Numbered from the stretch's first letter, positions 1-9,730 are shown. The stretch is DNA of 64,000 bases from Chloroflexi bacterium HGW-Chloroflexi-6 (GCA_002840685.1 PHBU01000014.1:62001-126000); one strand, 5' to 3'. Numbers and translations: made by a program. The notes: generated from the sequence alone by a model not told the origin.

Positions 1-70
1 AGATTCGATTTTTGCAGGGTATTGGAAAGAGTGTTGAGCATGAAAAATCCTTAAAACAGGCACGAAAAGA

Positions 71-97
71 CTTCCGAAGCTTTAACAGCTTCGGAAG
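71..97 (-). terminator. Terminator after alaS
   Basis: A perfect 10-bp inverted repeat (CTTCCGAAGC / GCTTCGGAAG, 7-base loop) lies just past the alaS stop. On the minus strand it is followed by TCTTTTCG, so it reads as an intrinsic terminator with a modest U-tract. Confidence 0.75.
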
Positions 98-112
98 TCT
101 GAACGTCATACG

Positions 113-2887
113 TTATTTTAATTTACCGTCAAGCCAGCCGCCAACACTTGCCAGGGCTTCGGCCAGTTTTGCCACATCCTTGCCGCCGCCAAAAGCCAGG
201 TGCGGCGCGCCGCCCCCGCCCGCGCCAAGCTGGCGCGAAATATGCCCGACCAGGTCGCCAGCTTTGACGCCGCGCTTGATCAGGTCCTGGGTGACAGCCG
301 CCATGACCGTCACAGCCCCCTCCCCGCTCGAGGCGACCACGCACACGCCATTTTCGGCATAGCGGGCGCGGAACTGATCGGCCAGTTTGGTCAGCGAGTC
401 CTTGTCCACGCCGGGCATTTCGGCCACCAGCAGGCGGGCCTCGCCAACCGTCTGGACATTTGCAAGTTGAACGTTGAATGTTGAAAGAGCGAGCTCGGCA
501 CGAGCGGCAGCCAGTTGCTTCTTGGCCTGGGCCAGTTCATCTTGCAGGGATTCTGCTTTGACGGGGACATCCTCCAGGCTGGATTTGAGCGTGGACGCAA
601 CGTTTTTCAGCGCCCTGAAGCGTTTCGCCACGAGTTCGTACGCCCCGCGGCCTGTCACCGCTTCGATGCGCCGGACACCCGCCGAGGCGGCTTCCTCCTT
701 GGTGATGACAAACAGGCCGACATCCGAGGTGCGCTCGAGGTGGGTTCCGCCGCACAGCTCGTAGGAATGCCTGTCGTCCGGGTCGCCAATCGTAATGGTG
801 CGCACAACCTCACCGTATTTCTCACCGAAAAGCGCCATCGCGCCTTCGGAAATGGCTTCTTCGCGCGATTTCGTCTTGGGCATGACGGTCATATCAGCCG
901 CGACGGCCTCATTGACCAGGCGTTCGACACGCTCGATTTGCTCGGCGCTCATCGATTCGGGATGGTTGAAGTCGAAGCGCAGACGGTCAGGAGCGACCAG
1001 CGAACCGGCCTGGCGGGCATGTTCGCCCAAAACCTGGTGCAGGGCCGCATGCATGAGATGGGTGGCGGTGTGGTTGCGCATGATGTCGTGGCGACGGGCC
1101 ATATCCACTTCTGCGATGGCCTTGTCGCCTACGCGCGGGCGTCCGCTGACAACTTCGCCGATATGCGAGATCAAGCCCGCAGCCGCGCGGCGGACGTCGG
1201 TCACTTCGATCTGCCAGCCCACGCCAAATTCGCCGGTCGGCAGGATCGAAATCATGCCAGTGTCGCCAACCTGTCCACCTGCCTCAATATAAAAGCCGGT
1301 GCGAGGCAGGATAATCTCAACCCGATCTCCAACCTGGGCATCGGAAACAGAATTTCCATCGACTACAAGAGCTAAAACCTCGGCATTAATCTGCAAGCTC
1401 TCATAGGGATCATATTCGACACCCTTTTCGCCGAGTTTTCCAGCTTTCTGAAGCTCACGCAAAATTCCCGCATAAAACTCCGCATCTTCGCCGCCCATCT
1501 TACCCATAGCCTTCCCGCCCCCTGAAGCAAGGCGGTGCTCGTTCATAGCGGCCCGAAACCCAGCTTCATCAACATCCAGGTTTTGGTCTGTAGATTCGCG
1601 CAAAATATCGCGGGTAATCTCAAAAGGTAAACCATAGGTGGCGTACAACTCAAACGCCTTGCGCCCGTCAAGAATCAACTTACCATTGGTTGATTTTCCA
1701 TCAGAGATTAGCTCTCCTACCATGTCAGCAAGATGGGCTTGCCCGAGTTCAACCGTCTGCGCAAAGCGGATCTCTTCACGGGTCAGGTTTTCGAGGATCG
1801 GCTGGCGGCTCTTGATCAGTTCCGGGTAGAACGCGCCGTATTCTTCGATAAAGGCATCGGCCACTTTGGCCAGGAAGGGCTCGGTAAGGCCGATCTTCGT
1901 CCCGAAACGGGCCGCGCGGCGGATGATCATGCGGCAGATGTAGTTGCGTCCGGCGTTACCGGGCACGACCCCGTCCGCGATCAGGAAGGCGGCGGAGCGG
2001 GCGTGGTCGGCAACCACACGATACGGTGTGAAATCGGCGAACATCTGCTCGTGGGTTTTGCCAGTCAGGGCTGAGAGAACCTTCATCGCGCCGCCGAACA
2101 GGTCGGTCTTGTAATTCGAATCAACGCCTTGCAGCACCGAGACGATGCGCTCAAAGCCCATCCCGGTATCGACGTGTTTGGCGGGCAGCGGCTCGAGGCG
2201 GCCATCCTCGAACAGGTTGTACTGGATGAAAACGTTATTCCACAGCTCAAGGTAGCGGGTGCAGTCGCCGTTGACGCCGCACTGGTGGGGGGTGCCGCGC
2301 AGGTTGTCGCGTTCCTCGCCCAGGTCGATGTGGATCTCGGAGCACGGACCACAGGGGCCGAACTCGGCCATCTGCCAGAAGTTTTCCTTGCGCCCGAAAA
2401 AGAGAATATTCTCAGGTCGCATCCCCGGTTGCTTTTTCCAAATATCGGCGGCTTCCATATCCTGCGGAACGTTGCCCTTGTCATCCTTGAAACAGGTTGC
2501 GTAGAGTTTGTCCTTGGGCAGGCCCCAGACGTCGGTCAGCAGTTGCCACGACCAGGCAATGGCTTCTTCCTTGTAGTAGTCGCCGAACGACCAGTTGCCG
2601 AGCATTTCAAAAAAGGTGTGATGGGTATCGTCGCGGCCGACATCGTCGAGATCGTTGTGCTTGCCGGCCACGCGCATGCATTTCTGCGAGTCGACGGCGC
2701 GGGTGTAGGGACGCGAATCGGTGCCGACGAAAACATCCTTGAACTGAACCATGCCCGAGTTGGTGAAGAGCAGGGTTGCATCGCCACCCGGCACCAGCGA
2801 CATGGACGGGACGGCGGTGTGGCCGTGTTCGACGAAGAAATCTATAAAGTTCTGGCGAATTTCGTTTCCGGTCAGTTTTTTGCTCAT
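113..2887 (-). CDS. alaS: Alanyl-tRNA synthetase
   Basis: Charges tRNA-Ala with alanine in the cytoplasm and edits mischarged Ser/Gly. The 924-residue product has the usual order: class II catalytic core (about 1-240), tRNA-recognition region, AlaX-type editing domain with the zinc ligands HTATH (606-610) and CGGTH (712-716), and a C-terminal domain ending in a Gly-rich GAGGGGAPHLAFGGG segment. I chose the ATG at 2887 because it begins the conserved SKKLTGNEIRQNFIDFF segment and follows a GGAG site; a longer open frame to 2959 runs through the promoter. Near the C-terminal coiled region the peptide STFNVQLANVQ is encoded by a TTCAAC-rich stretch that shares a 15-base word with the glmS leader. 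Identification is secure. Confidence 0.97.
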   Translation of the reverse strand: MSKKLTGNEIRQNFIDFFVEHGHTAVPSMSLVPGGDATLLFTNSGMVQFKDVFVGTDSRPYTRAVDSQKCMRVAGKHNDLDDVGRDDTHHTFFEMLGNWSFGDYYKEEAIAWSWQLLTDVWGLPKDKLYATCFKDDKGNVPQDMEAADIWKKQPGMRPENILFFGRKENFWQMAEFGPCGPCSEIHIDLGEERDNLRGTPHQCGVNGDCTRYLELWNNVFIQYNLFEDGRLEPLPAKHVDTGMGFERIVSVLQGVDSNYKTDLFGGAMKVLSALTGKTHEQMFADFTPYRVVADHARSAAFLIADGVVPGNAGRNYICRMIIRRAARFGTKIGLTEPFLAKVADAFIEEYGAFYPELIKSRQPILENLTREEIRFAQTVELGQAHLADMVGELISDGKSTNGKLILDGRKAFELYATYGLPFEITRDILRESTDQNLDVDEAGFRAAMNEHRLASGGGKAMGKMGGEDAEFYAGILRELQKAGKLGEKGVEYDPYESLQINAEVLALVVDGNSVSDAQVGDRVEIILPRTGFYIEAGGQVGDTGMISILPTGEFGVGWQIEVTDVRRAAAGLISHIGEVVSGRPRVGDKAIAEVDMARRHDIMRNHTATHLMHAALHQVLGEHARQAGSLVAPDRLRFDFNHPESMSAEQIERVERLVNEAVAADMTVMPKTKSREEAISEGAMALFGEKYGEVVRTITIGDPDDRHSYELCGGTHLERTSDVGLFVITKEEAASAGVRRIEAVTGRGAYELVAKRFRALKNVASTLKSSLEDVPVKAESLQDELAQAKKQLAAARAELALSTFNVQLANVQTVGEARLLVAEMPGVDKDSLTKLADQFRARYAENGVCVVASSGEGAVTVMAAVTQDLIKRGVKAGDLVGHISRQLGAGGGGAPHLAFGGGKDVAKLAEALASVGGWLDGKLK

Positions 2888-2918
2888 AAAATGGCTCCAG
2901 ATTTGTGGAATGGGTCGA

Positions 2919-2924
2919 ATTATA
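2919..2924 (-). promoter_or_regulatory. alaS promoter -10 element
   Basis: On the minus strand TGGTATAAT gives an extended -10 box (TG-N-TATAAT) 31 bases upstream of the alaS ATG. No convincing -35 hexamer is present, which fits extended -10 use. It lies downstream of the terminator at 2980-3003, so alaS can be transcribed independently of the upstream leader unit. Confidence 0.6.
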
Positions 2925-2979
2925 CCAATTTCGATATTAGAGATTCGATAATTCGGCAATCAAGTATCGAAAATAAAAA

Positions 2980-3003
2980 CCCCGGGCTGGTTGAGCGCCG
3001 GGG
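2980..3003 (-). terminator. Terminator of the short unit upstream of alaS
   Basis: On the minus strand GCCCCGG, an 11-base loop, then CCCGGGG is followed directly by TTTTTATTTT. This is a good intrinsic terminator between the upstream promoter (3128-3133) and the alaS promoter, although no obvious long gene ends here. Confidence 0.65.
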
Positions 3004-3030
3004 CAAATTGACTTAAGGCAAAATATCGCG

Positions 3031-3120
3031 TTACGAGCGGCTCATCCGGCAAAATGTGTTTACCCCGGCTTTTCCAGCCGGGCGGGTAGCGGAGGCGCGT
3101 AAGGCAAGTTCGAGTTTCAT
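3031..3120 (-). CDS. Possible 29-residue leaderless ORF or structured leader RNA upstream of alaS
   Basis: On the minus strand a TGGTATAAT extended -10 box (3128-3133) sits 7 bases before an ATG that opens a 29-codon frame containing five Ala codons. The frame covers a strong hairpin (CCCGGCT / AGCCGGG) and is followed about 30 bases later by the intrinsic terminator at 2980-3003. Promoter, short frame and terminator together mark a transcription unit of about 150 bases. It could encode a peptide, act as an Ala-rich leader for alaS attenuation, or be a structured small RNA whose open frame is incidental. I do not recognise the peptide, and no T-box consensus is present. Confidence 0.3.
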   Translation of the reverse strand: MKLELALRASATRPAGKAGVNTFCRMSRS

Positions 3121-3127
3121 AGGCCGG

Positions 3128-3133
3128 ATTATA
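3128..3133 (-). promoter_or_regulatory. -10 box of the short unit upstream of alaS
   Basis: The minus strand reads CTGGTATAATCC, an extended -10 element. The expected start point is at or next to the ATG at 3120. Confidence 0.5.
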
Positions 3134-3309
3134 CCAGCGGCGCGAGAAAAGATGGGGAAATGGGCTGGAAATGCTATACTTGATGGCAACAGGAAAGAAC
3201 CGCAATCGGGCGCAACGGGGTTCTGTGAAAGACCTGACAGGTTTCCATAGAGCGCCAGCACGCCCGTATCAAACAATATTTTGCATTGCAATCATGGAAA
3301 ATACAAACA

Positions 3310-6300
3310 ATGAATATATTTAGAAAAACCCTAGACTGGATGAAAAACCTACTTCTAACTCTCCAAGTATGGATAGTTAGGTTACAACAAAAAAATTGGG
3401 TCTCGTACCATGCGACGAAACTGATAAGAAAGTCTCAAGTAAGAAGCCAGATAAAAATTATTGAAAGTATTGCGAATAAGTGGTCTGAGTGGATGCACCC
3501 TACCAGATGGCGCTCCAGTTTGTTTATAGCAATCTGTTTTGTAATCTTTCCTCAGATAATATCTCTATTAATATTTGCAGTTGACCTAATTCCAAGCCAG
3601 GCAATTAGTTTTTTGGATAAAGAATTTTTCTCAACCCTTTGGCAAGTATTTGCATCCATCATTGGTATCTCATTTGTAATCATAGTTTTCTTAACAGAGT
3701 ATTCCCAATCCAAAGGGTATACCAGAAGAGCATTTCCAATATATGCAGCAGAAACCTCAATGATATTTACCATAATGACTGGTTTGTTAACACTCATGAG
3801 TATGGGAATTACGTTAGCGCTGCTAGGTTCGCACCTTCGCGAGTCTAATTGGGTGTCTGGGATAAGTCTTGGGAATTTTGCGCTTTTCTTCATAAACTTG
3901 ATATTAACTTTGATCCTATATGTAAAAACATATCAATTACTCAGCCCTGAATATTTCAGAACAATCCTTGTCAAATATCATAGGAGAAAAATTCTTGAAA
4001 GTGTCTCAAAAGAATTCTACAAACGTTTAAAACAAAATCTGGCAATACAATTTATTCAGAAATTAGGAATAGAAACATCAATATTAAGATCCGAAAATAA
4101 AAAAAGAATCAGCATAAAAATCCAAAACGATCTAAGCGAATCACTTCTTGTTGATGACATAAACCTTGAACTAATAAAACTTGCAAGCAAAAATGCACAA
4201 AAACTCAAAAAAGAAATTCTTAAAGAACAGTTCGTTTTTTCAGGGCTACCAGGCCAAAACATATCACTTGAGTATCCGGAAATCGCCTCTGTTGTACCAG
4301 AACTTAATCAAAGAAAAGTTCTATACCCTTTACAAGGGGCTATTCGAACAAAACGCCGGGGGTTATCAGCACCCAAAACCACATCTGATGATTTATTGAT
4401 AAATAGGGATCTTATCTCAGAAGCTATAAATGCTGGTCAATCTGAGAATGTAAAAACATCTCTGGATTTATATATCGAAACAATCGATGCGTTTTTAGCA
4501 TCATTGAGAAACTTTGGGCACCGCTTTACTCCGGAGCTAGCTGAGAGAGAAGATGGCTGGCTTAATAGGTGGGATATTCTTGAAGCTGTATATTCAGAAT
4601 TTAGAAGTCTCATCGAAGAGGCCATCAAGAGTAACAACGCTGAAATAATTCATGAATTTGTTTCCTTTCCAATACGTGTTATGAACAAAGCGCTTGAATA
4701 TCGCGATCACCTTACTTTTCAAAAATTTGTGAACATGTATCCTCGGATATATATTCTTTCAAAACAATTTATAACCAATAATCAACTAGCGAACCAAATA
4801 GCAAATCGCTGCGGGTTCTTGATGGCGGAGTTTGTTAATTTTCAACTTGAATACAGATTTAAAGAAAAAAACCTTTTTGAAGATGATGCTAAAGAGTTTT
4901 TGGCTTATGCTGAGCATGTTTTAACCGTGTTTTCTCAGCTAGCAAAATATCAAATTGATATCTTAGATTTTACTCAGTACAAACTAAGCATTGGAGCAAT
5001 TCAACGCATGCTTCAAGATTTTATCGAACGCCACAATGATTATCATATGTACATTCTCGAAGTTGAATATCAAAATGGCAATGAAATTCAGAAGCAAGAA
5101 ATAGAATCTCAAATTCACAGAGAGAAGGCGCTAAACTCCTTAATTGAAAAAACGCAAAATACTAAAAAATGTGCTTTGTTTGGCTTAGGAACCTGGGTTT
5201 GTCATCTATTAGATGCAGAAAAAATCTCTGCAAATGACTTCCTAAAGCTCATTCAACCTCTCATTGGTACATTTGAGAATCTAAACCAACTAACAGAGAG
5301 CTATAGTTTTTCCCTAATGATGGAAGAAAGGCACAGATTTAACTGGAGCAGTTGGGAAATGGATGAGTGGCCCGAAGATGCTTATGCCAGTGGCAAAGGA
5401 GGCGCAATACATTTCAGTTCTTGGTTTAGTTTTTTTTATACATATTTAGCGTTAATGCTTACACCAGAAAATCCAGACTCTATTCCTCAGATAAAACCAT
5501 TGCATCATATAAAAGGAACCCTAGACAGTACAACAAATACCATTAAATACTTTTCAGATAACAAAAAATGGGAGACCGCTCTGGAACAACTGGGGAATTT
5601 TAAATTAAGGGCTCAAATTCTCGTAGATGCTCTCAATGCGGGATACGCTCAACAACTCGAAATAAATGAATCCGAATTGGCTCAAACGCCAATAAATAAT
5701 GATAAGGTAAAAGAATTTTTCGAAGAACTGGAAGAAACTTGGCGAAATTCTGGTTTGATGAGAGACATTTATACTGTATATGGCAGATACTTATCTTTTG
5801 AGAGAGAGATGCCTCCTCAAAAAATAACACCCATTCGAATTTATCAGCATATACCAAAGGGTATTTTTCTCGAACAATCAGAAATTGGCTACCCAAACTG
5901 GGGAGAGTCTTTTGGTAGATCGTTAGCCCAAACAGAAGATAGGTATCTTATTACGTTTTTTGACCAACTGTTGCAGTTGTCCGCAACCAAAGATACATTT
6001 GATGAAATAATTTCTCAAAATATCTCTTTACTAAAATCAAAAAGCTTTATTCCAATCGTTCTATATGGGCATGAATTGCATCGATATTTTTTCGAATCCA
6101 AAAATTACCAACCTCGTTGGAAAATCAATAAAGTGGACCAGCAATCAATGAGAAAATTTGACGGTCTTTATAATGAGACTGTTGTGCTAAGGGCTCCCAT
6201 AAAACCAAAATCTGTTGTAATTTATGATCCTTCTAAATTTGGCAACTTGAAGCAATATAAAGTTGACAAAGATAAGCCTGATTTTCCTCTATTGTTATCC

Positions 6301-6558
6301 GTCAAAGAAATTTCCGCAGAACAGGCACAAAAATATATTAAAACTCCATTTACAGATCCTGAAACAGGATTGGCGCTTTCTGAAGAAGCTATGTCAAGAA
6401 AAGTTCAGCAAAATGTAGAATTAACCATATTGCAACTAATAGATATAGGTGACATTAATTCTAATGCCGGTGTTGTTATTAATTTCGACAAGGAAACCCT
6501 TGTCTCAAAAACAACCCGTAAAAAAACATCAAATAAGAAAACGAAAAGCGCTTCTTAA
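3310..6558 (+). CDS. Large AT-rich membrane protein of unknown function
   Basis: I do not recognise this 1082-residue protein. The first 220 residues contain about four hydrophobic membrane segments (roughly 70-92, 108-130, 148-173 and 188-210), including FASIIGISFVIIVFLTEY and IMTGLLTLMSMGITLALL. The remaining ~860 residues look soluble, helical and charged, and end in a Lys/Ser/Thr-rich tail. The frame also has a TTG at 3286, but ATG 3310 is the better start; the ribosome site is weak either way. Codon use is strongly AT-biased (many AAA, ATA and AAT codons) against GC-rich neighbours, so recent horizontal acquisition is likely. It is a lone gene between alaS and a palindromic element. A role in defence or as a membrane sensor is possible, but nothing in the sequence proves either. 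Confidence 0.8.
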   Translation: MNIFRKTLDWMKNLLLTLQVWIVRLQQKNWVSYHATKLIRKSQVRSQIKIIESIANKWSEWMHPTRWRSSLFIAICFVIFPQIISLLIFAVDLIPSQAISFLDKEFFSTLWQVFASIIGISFVIIVFLTEYSQSKGYTRRAFPIYAAETSMIFTIMTGLLTLMSMGITLALLGSHLRESNWVSGISLGNFALFFINLILTLILYVKTYQLLSPEYFRTILVKYHRRKILESVSKEFYKRLKQNLAIQFIQKLGIETSILRSENKKRISIKIQNDLSESLLVDDINLELIKLASKNAQKLKKEILKEQFVFSGLPGQNISLEYPEIASVVPELNQRKVLYPLQGAIRTKRRGLSAPKTTSDDLLINRDLISEAINAGQSENVKTSLDLYIETIDAFLASLRNFGHRFTPELAEREDGWLNRWDILEAVYSEFRSLIEEAIKSNNAEIIHEFVSFPIRVMNKALEYRDHLTFQKFVNMYPRIYILSKQFITNNQLANQIANRCGFLMAEFVNFQLEYRFKEKNLFEDDAKEFLAYAEHVLTVFSQLAKYQIDILDFTQYKLSIGAIQRMLQDFIERHNDYHMYILEVEYQNGNEIQKQEIESQIHREKALNSLIEKTQNTKKCALFGLGTWVCHLLDAEKISANDFLKLIQPLIGTFENLNQLTESYSFSLMMEERHRFNWSSWEMDEWPEDAYASGKGGAIHFSSWFSFFYTYLALMLTPENPDSIPQIKPLHHIKGTLDSTTNTIKYFSDNKKWETALEQLGNFKLRAQILVDALNAGYAQQLEINESELAQTPINNDKVKEFFEELEETWRNSGLMRDIYTVYGRYLSFEREMPPQKITPIRIYQHIPKGIFLEQSEIGYPNWGESFGRSLAQTEDRYLITFFDQLLQLSATKDTFDEIISQNISLLKSKSFIPIVLYGHELHRYFFESKNYQPRWKINKVDQQSMRKFDGLYNETVVLRAPIKPKSVVIYDPSKFGNLKQYKVDKDKPDFPLLLSVKEISAEQAQKYIKTPFTDPETGLALSEEAMSRKVQQNVELTILQLIDIGDINSNAGVVINFDKETLVSKTTRKKTSNKKTKSAS

Positions 6559-6648
6559 TCAGCCTCATCCGCGTAACAAACAAACGCCGCCAATTCCTGT
6601 GGGTGCATGAGCGTTTTGCAGGAGAATATTAACAATAATAGGGATGAT

Positions 6649-6683
6649 GGTAGTAGGGCGACGCAATGCGTCGCCCTACTACC
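6649..6683. repeat. Palindromic GTAGGGCG element, copy 1
   Basis: Two 17-base arms (GGTAGTAGGGCGACGCA and its exact complement) are separated by a single base. A shorter G6-TTT-C5 hairpin follows at 6688-6701. The outer motif GTAG...CGCCCTAC recurs at 19523-19550, so this resembles a REP-like or miniature palindromic repeat rather than a terminator, since there is no T-run. Confidence 0.7.
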
Positions 6684-6801
6684 AAACGGGGGGTTTCCCC
6701 CATCAAATCGGGGGAGAATTCGGTATCAACAGGCGGGGTTTGGGCGTACAATAAATTTGGGCTGTTTGTACCATAAAACAGCACCCGGAAAGGTTGTTGC
6801 C

Positions 6802-7719
6802 ATGTCTCAAAACTTAACTCACCCTGAGCCGGTGCTGACCGGCGCGCGGCAAACGATGCTGGCCTGGTCGAAAGTCATCGAGTCGTACGAAGAAGTCCCT
6901 GAAATTTACAGACCCTTTTTAAACCCAATCCTGGCAGCCAGCGATCATTTTCCGCACATCGTGTTGGCCCCGCCACTCGATAAATTCCTGCGCAAAACCA
7001 ACCAGAAACTGATTTGCGACAGCCCGGATGCCATCCATATTCTGGAGCGCAGCGGCAGCCAGGTGCTCAAAAAAAGCTACCCCTATCAAAGCGTTGTAAT
7101 GATCGAAGTCGGCATCATCCTGCTCAACTCGTGGATCAGCGTCTACGGGCCAACCAGCGAGGGCCAGGCAGATCATTCAACCATAGAATTCAACACCACC
7201 GGTGAGCGGCACTACTCCGTTTTTTTGAAGAAAATCAGGCCGGACCCTGAAGAAAATGGCGAGAGCAGCTTAAAAGCCGAGCGGGACAAGTTCGATCATT
7301 TGTCTGGCCCGAACTTCAAATTTATGAACTATGCGCGCAGCAGCCTGCTAACGGGGGAAACGGTGCTCCAGACCGTGCTGCAACCCGAAATCCGCCAGGC
7401 GGCCTGGAAAATCTTTGGCTGGACCTTCTACCGAACCGTCTCGCTGGCCCACCTGGCGATTCTGACCGACAAAGAGTTGATCCTGATCCGCGACGATGAG
7501 CGCGCAAAAGAACTCAGGGGTAGCAGACATGGCGGCGTCTGGCAATATATCCCGCTCAGCAGCATCCGCGCAGTCTCTGTGGCAGAAACGGACAATGGCC
7601 TGCTGGAACTGTCGATCGGTCTGTCGTCTGGCGATGCGCTTAAAAAAACTTTCGCAGCCGCCAGCAAACCCGAGCTGGAACAACTGCGAAACAAACTCCA
7701 AGACAGAATCGGAAAATAA
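6802..7719 (+). CDS. Protein of unknown function with a PH-like C-terminal domain
   Basis: The product has 305 residues. The N-terminal two thirds show no motif I recognise. The C-terminal ~100 residues (starting LAHLAILTDKELILIRDD and including WQYIPLSSIRAVSV) have the alternating strand pattern plus final helix of bacterial PH/GRAM-like domains, where a T/S-D-K-E-L-hydrophobic strand is followed by IPLSSI. The start is the ATG at 6802 (MSQNLTHPEP); the open frame continues upstream but only through the palindromic repeat, so that part is not likely coding. There is no signal peptide or membrane span, so it is probably cytoplasmic. Domain assignment is inference from pattern. Confidence 0.75.
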   Translation: MSQNLTHPEPVLTGARQTMLAWSKVIESYEEVPEIYRPFLNPILAASDHFPHIVLAPPLDKFLRKTNQKLICDSPDAIHILERSGSQVLKKSYPYQSVVMIEVGIILLNSWISVYGPTSEGQADHSTIEFNTTGERHYSVFLKKIRPDPEENGESSLKAERDKFDHLSGPNFKFMNYARSSLLTGETVLQTVLQPEIRQAAWKIFGWTFYRTVSLAHLAILTDKELILIRDDERAKELRGSRHGGVWQYIPLSSIRAVSVAETDNGLLELSIGLSSGDALKKTFAAASKPELEQLRNKLQDRIGK

Positions 7720-7739
7720 TCCCGCTGGCAATAAAAAAT

Positions 7740-9509
7740 CTATCCCCTGACCAGGGGCAGGGTGACAATAAACGTACTACCCTGGCCCGGCTGGCTCTCC
7801 AGACGGATGTGGCCTTGCATCAATTCGACCAATTGTTTGGTGATTGACAGTCCCAGGCCTGTGCCGCGATTTCGGCTGGTAATGGCGTCATCAATCTGGC
7901 GAAACGGCTCGAAGATATAGGCCTGCGCCTCGGTCGAAATACCCGGGCCGCTGTCGGAGACCGAAAAGGCCCAGTGAGAGGCGTCCACCAGCCGGATGGA
8001 CAGACCTACCCGGCCCTGTTCGGCAAATTTGACGGCATTGTCCAACAGGTTGGCAAAGATCTGTTCCAGGCGGCGCTCGTCGGAATATAAGGCTTTTGGA
8101 AAATCAGGCGCAACCTGGAGATCGAAATCCAAACCCTTGGCTGCTGCCAAATCAGAGAAACGTGCTTTTAATCTTTGAAAAAGAGGCTCGACCGATAAAC
8201 GGGCGTTTTGCAGGATAAGTGTTTGGGCATCAAGTTGGGACTGGTCGAGCAATTCATCGATAATGCCCGCCAGATAATTGGAACTTTCAATAATTTCATC
8301 CGTGAACTCAGCTTGTTTCGGATTCAAATCTCCAAAAGAATTCATTTGCAACAATTCAGCAAACCCCAGAATCCCCCCAAGCGGAGTGCGCAGTTCGTGG
8401 CTGACCCTGGCAAGCAAGTGGCTTTTCAGACGGCTGGCATCCTGAGACTGCTTAAGTGCAAGCGATAGCGCATTTTCAATTTCCTTGCGGGTTGTGATGT
8501 CGCGCAAAACGATGACCCGTCCGAGGAACTGCTTACGCTTGTCATGCAGCGGGGAAATCTGCAATTCGAACCAACGCCCCATGCCGACAGGGATCTCTTC
8601 CAGCGTATCGGTCACGTTCCGGTAACGCTCGACAAGCTCAGGCCAGGCCGCCAGGACTCCGGCAATCGGCTTTCCAATCCCCTTGGATGAAGAAAACCCG
8701 ATCATCTGACCGGCCGCAGGGTTAAGATCGATGATCTGTCCCTGGGCGTCGATCACGATCATGCCATCTTTCATTTCATCAACGATCAGGTCGCGGGCAA
8801 TCGGCGCCAGTTCCACCAGACGAAAACCGAGGATGGCCCAGGTCAGCAACAAAACGGTAATCGTAAACGCAAAGGGGGTCAGGTCGAGGTACGGGATGGG
8901 GTTAAACCCGGAAAAATAGAGAATGTTCCCAAACCACGGAGCCAGCACCGAAAGAATAAGGGCCATCGCCTGGTTGCGGTGCAACCCCTGGCGTTGGCGC
9001 AAGCTGCCAAAAACAAGAATTGTCCCGGCAAAGATGAGAAGATAGGAATATGCAACGTGTACCCAATACCAGGGGCCATAGCTGACGCTAAAATCGGAAA
9101 AATTCCCAACCTGCACCAATTGCGGATTGCTCCAGAAAAGCCCGTGCCAGCGCGTTGTTACAGACAGGATGCTCGTCAGCACAGGCACAATCGCCAGGGC
9201 CGCCATCCAGCGCGGGGTCAGGTTTTGGGTATCCCGGTTGGCAAATTGCGTGGCAAAGAAAAACCATATCAGCGGGGTTGTCGCAACGCCAATGTATTTC
9301 AGTTCGCCAAAAAAAACCTTGGTTTGTAAATTGGCACCTGAAATCTGCAAAGTGTAGAAAACCAGCCATTCAGTCAGCGCCAGCGAAAGAAAAGAGAACA
9401 GCAAGCCATTCCTGGCGGCCCTGCGCTGCCAACCATAAAACGCAATCCAAATAGAAATGACAGATGCAATAATGATCGGCAACACGTAGGGGGTGTAATG
9501 GAATTGCAT
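7740..9509 (-). CDS. 7TM sensor histidine kinase
   Basis: A 589-residue membrane kinase. Residues 1-230 form seven hydrophobic segments typical of the HisKA_7TM sensor region. Residues about 240-345 form a PAS domain (VIDAQGQIIDLNPAAGQMIGFS ... RVIVLRDITTRKEIENAL in separate blocks). The H box is RVSHELRTPLGG with phospho-acceptor His371, followed by the ATPase domain with N box NLLDNAVKF, G1 DSGPGIS and G2 GTGLGLSI. The ATG at 9509 is preceded by AGAGGAATAGT, a good ribosome site. No response regulator is adjacent, so its partner is elsewhere. It ends convergently with the gene ending at 7719, 20 bases away. Confidence 0.92.
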   Translation of the reverse strand: MQFHYTPYVLPIIIASVISIWIAFYGWQRRAARNGLLFSFLSLALTEWLVFYTLQISGANLQTKVFFGELKYIGVATTPLIWFFFATQFANRDTQNLTPRWMAALAIVPVLTSILSVTTRWHGLFWSNPQLVQVGNFSDFSVSYGPWYWVHVAYSYLLIFAGTILVFGSLRQRQGLHRNQAMALILSVLAPWFGNILYFSGFNPIPYLDLTPFAFTITVLLLTWAILGFRLVELAPIARDLIVDEMKDGMIVIDAQGQIIDLNPAAGQMIGFSSSKGIGKPIAGVLAAWPELVERYRNVTDTLEEIPVGMGRWFELQISPLHDKRKQFLGRVIVLRDITTRKEIENALSLALKQSQDASRLKSHLLARVSHELRTPLGGILGFAELLQMNSFGDLNPKQAEFTDEIIESSNYLAGIIDELLDQSQLDAQTLILQNARLSVEPLFQRLKARFSDLAAAKGLDFDLQVAPDFPKALYSDERRLEQIFANLLDNAVKFAEQGRVGLSIRLVDASHWAFSVSDSGPGISTEAQAYIFEPFRQIDDAITSRNRGTGLGLSITKQLVELMQGHIRLESQPGQGSTFIVTLPLVRG

Positions 9510-9730
9510 ACTATTCCTCTTGAAAAATGTTCAATCGCAGTAAATGGATTTTATCATTCACGAGGCGCTCATAGTATACAAAAACATGAGGTTTTCTTGA
9601 TTCTGTTGCAAAGCCCGGCAAAATTTTTGCTGTGCTCTTCTGGCAAGGCAAAGACAAATGGATGATACCAATCTATATAAACAAAGTCCAAAATGTGCAA
9701 TAATGGATTAATTCATAAAAGGAGGCAGCC

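Noticed and set aside
2888..2959. Longer alaS start at 2959
   Set aside because: The extra 24 residues lie in the promoter and are not conserved; ATG 2887 has the ribosome site and begins the conserved region.
2888..3285. T-box riboswitch upstream of alaS
   Set aside because: I looked for the AGGGTGG-ACCGCG consensus and a Specifier loop and found neither; only a hairpin and terminator are present.
3286..3309. TTG start for the large AT-rich protein
   Set aside because: ATG 3310 is available and no ribosome site supports the TTG.
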